Shown: positions 6,794 through 7,165 of the stretch, piece after piece
How positions within the stretch are numbered: position 1 is the first letter of the stretch
How the letters are laid out: each line of letters begins with the position of its first letter
From: Piscirickettsiaceae bacterium
GTDB lineage: Bacteria; Pseudomonadota; Gammaproteobacteria; PS1; Pseudothioglobaceae
Length of the DNA: 7,165 nt
Assembly: GCA_012963565.1 (NCBI GenBank)
Contig: DTVJ01000121.1
Location: 1-7,165 of the forward strand
Direction of reading: 5' to 3'
Notes under the pieces: model-generated
Databases searched by the model: none
Seen by the model: the letters and a program-made list of their open reading frames with translations, nothing else
Told to the model about the DNA's origin: nothing
Position numbers and translations under genes: made by a program

Positions 6794-7069
6794 ATGCAAG
6801 ACATTCCAACTTCATGGTTAATATTAGGGCTTGTTGGTCAAGGGCTGTTCTCTATGCGTTTTTTAATTCAATGGATTTACAGTGAGAAGCATAAAAAAAG
6901 TATCATCCCTCATGCATTTTGGTATTTTAGTTTGGCTGGCGGGTTAACACTTTTAAGCTACGCTATTTTGAGACAAGATCCTGTATTTATCATTGGTCAA
7001 GGCATGGGCCTATTTGTTTATATTCGCAATCTTATACTTATTCGAAGAGAGCAAGTTAGCGATATTTAG
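6794..7069 (+). CDS. Small membrane protein with lipid-A-disaccharide-synthase N-terminal (LAB_N) domain
   Basis: This 91-residue inner-membrane protein consists of one LAB_N domain, named for the N-terminal region found fused to LpxB in some bacteria but common as a stand-alone protein beside DPM1-like glycosyltransferases. Seen: three hydrophobic segments (about 8-28, 40-59, 64-83) and the family hallmarks GQGLFSMRFLIQWIYSE (15-31), FWYFSLAGG (42-50) and DPVFIIGQGMGLFVYIRNL (62-80). There is no catalytic LpxB domain. Its biochemical role is not established; as inference, it may partner or anchor the glycosyltransferase or help handle the lipid-linked sugar. An in-frame ATG at 6713 would place 27 extra polar residues inside the glycosyltransferase gene and is rejected, because AGGAG precedes 6794 and the domain begins there. 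In related clusters an ArnT/PMT-like transferase often accompanies this pair; none is visible here. Confidence 0.88.
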   Translation: MQDIPTSWLILGLVGQGLFSMRFLIQWIYSEKHKKSIIPHAFWYFSLAGGLTLLSYAILRQDPVFIIGQGMGLFVYIRNLILIRREQVSDI

Positions 7070-7165
7070 TTGCATTCCTGTTTTGGGCTGAGTACATAAA
7101 ATAAAGTATATTTTGTATCTGCAATCATGGTTGTTAATTCACCTGAGTCTATATTTTGTGTTGCA
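7066..7165 (-). CDS. Possible C-terminal end of a convergent gene (partial, unrecognised)
   Basis: One minus-strand frame is open from the right edge for 32 codons and ends at a TAA (7066-7068) that overlaps the TAG stop of the LAB_N gene (7067-7069). The peptide ends in TKYTLFYVLSPKQECN and looks protein-like, but it matches no family I recognise. A run this short can be open by chance in AT-rich DNA. A rival reading on the plus strand, ATG at 7127 opening 13 codons to the edge, has no ribosome site. Function is unknown. Confidence 0.3.
   Translation of the reverse strand, partial: ATQNIDSGELTTMIADTKYTLFYVLSPKQECN

Larger units (their letters stand above)
565..7069 (+). other. Probable single operon of LPS/uronic-acid sugar genes
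   Basis: Seven genes run in one direction with junctions of -4, 34, 3, -4, 6 and 2 bases, and none of the gaps holds a stem-loop followed by a T run. This spacing supports co-transcription from the 477-564 region. Content is coherent: an LPS core transferase, two UDP-sugar oxidation/epimerisation pairs, and a lipid-linked-sugar pair. An internal promoter in the AT-rich 34-base gap at 2742-2775 cannot be excluded. Confidence 0.75.

Noticed and set aside
7098..7117. AAAATA...TATTTT weak hairpin downstream of the operon as a terminator
   Set aside because: The stem is only six A-T pairs with no GC core and no following T run, so it would be unstable and does not meet the pattern of an intrinsic terminator.

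Overview
The window looks like chromosomal DNA from a low-GC gammaproteobacterium (about the high thirties in % GC, judged by eye). The evidence is a gammaproteobacterial-type glutaminyl-tRNA synthetase, a WaaC-type heptosyltransferase, and WbpP/TviB-like nucleotide-sugar enzymes closely resembling those of Pseudomonas O-antigen and Salmonella Vi loci. A marine sulfur oxidiser of the SUP05/Thioglobus type would fit the composition. That placement is an impression, not something the sequence proves.

Layout: the start of glnS runs leftward off the left edge (476 to 1, minus strand). An 88-bp divergent intergenic region (477-564) carries a good extended -10 promoter for glnS. From 565 to 7069 seven plus-strand genes are packed head to tail with gaps of at most 34 bp and two ATGA overlaps: waaC, ugd, a UDP-glucuronate 4-epimerase, a WbpP/TviC-type epimerase, a TviB/WbpO-type UDP-HexNAc 6-dehydrogenase, a family 2 glycosyltransferase of the dolichyl-phosphate-mannose-synthase type, and a small lipid-A-synthase N-terminal-domain (LAB_N) membrane protein. 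The last 96 bases hold only a possible C-terminal end of a convergent minus-strand gene. No RNA genes, insertion sequences, CRISPR arrays or strong terminators were seen.

How the genes work together: two parallel dehydrogenase/epimerase pairs are visible. Ugd plus the glucuronate epimerase convert UDP-Glc to UDP-GlcA and then UDP-GalA. The WbpP-like epimerase plus the TviB-like dehydrogenase convert UDP-GlcNAc to UDP-GalNAcA, with UDP-GalNAc or UDP-GlcNAcA as the intermediate. WaaC adds the first heptose to Kdo2-lipid A. The family 2 glycosyltransferase plus LAB_N protein probably load one sugar onto a polyprenyl phosphate for transfer on the far side of the inner membrane, as in lipid A and core decoration with aminosugars or galacturonate. 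The operon therefore reads as an LPS or surface-glycan module that supplies acidic sugars. The final glycosyltransferase that would use the lipid-linked sugar is not in the window. The individual genes all belong to known families; what is interesting is their combination.
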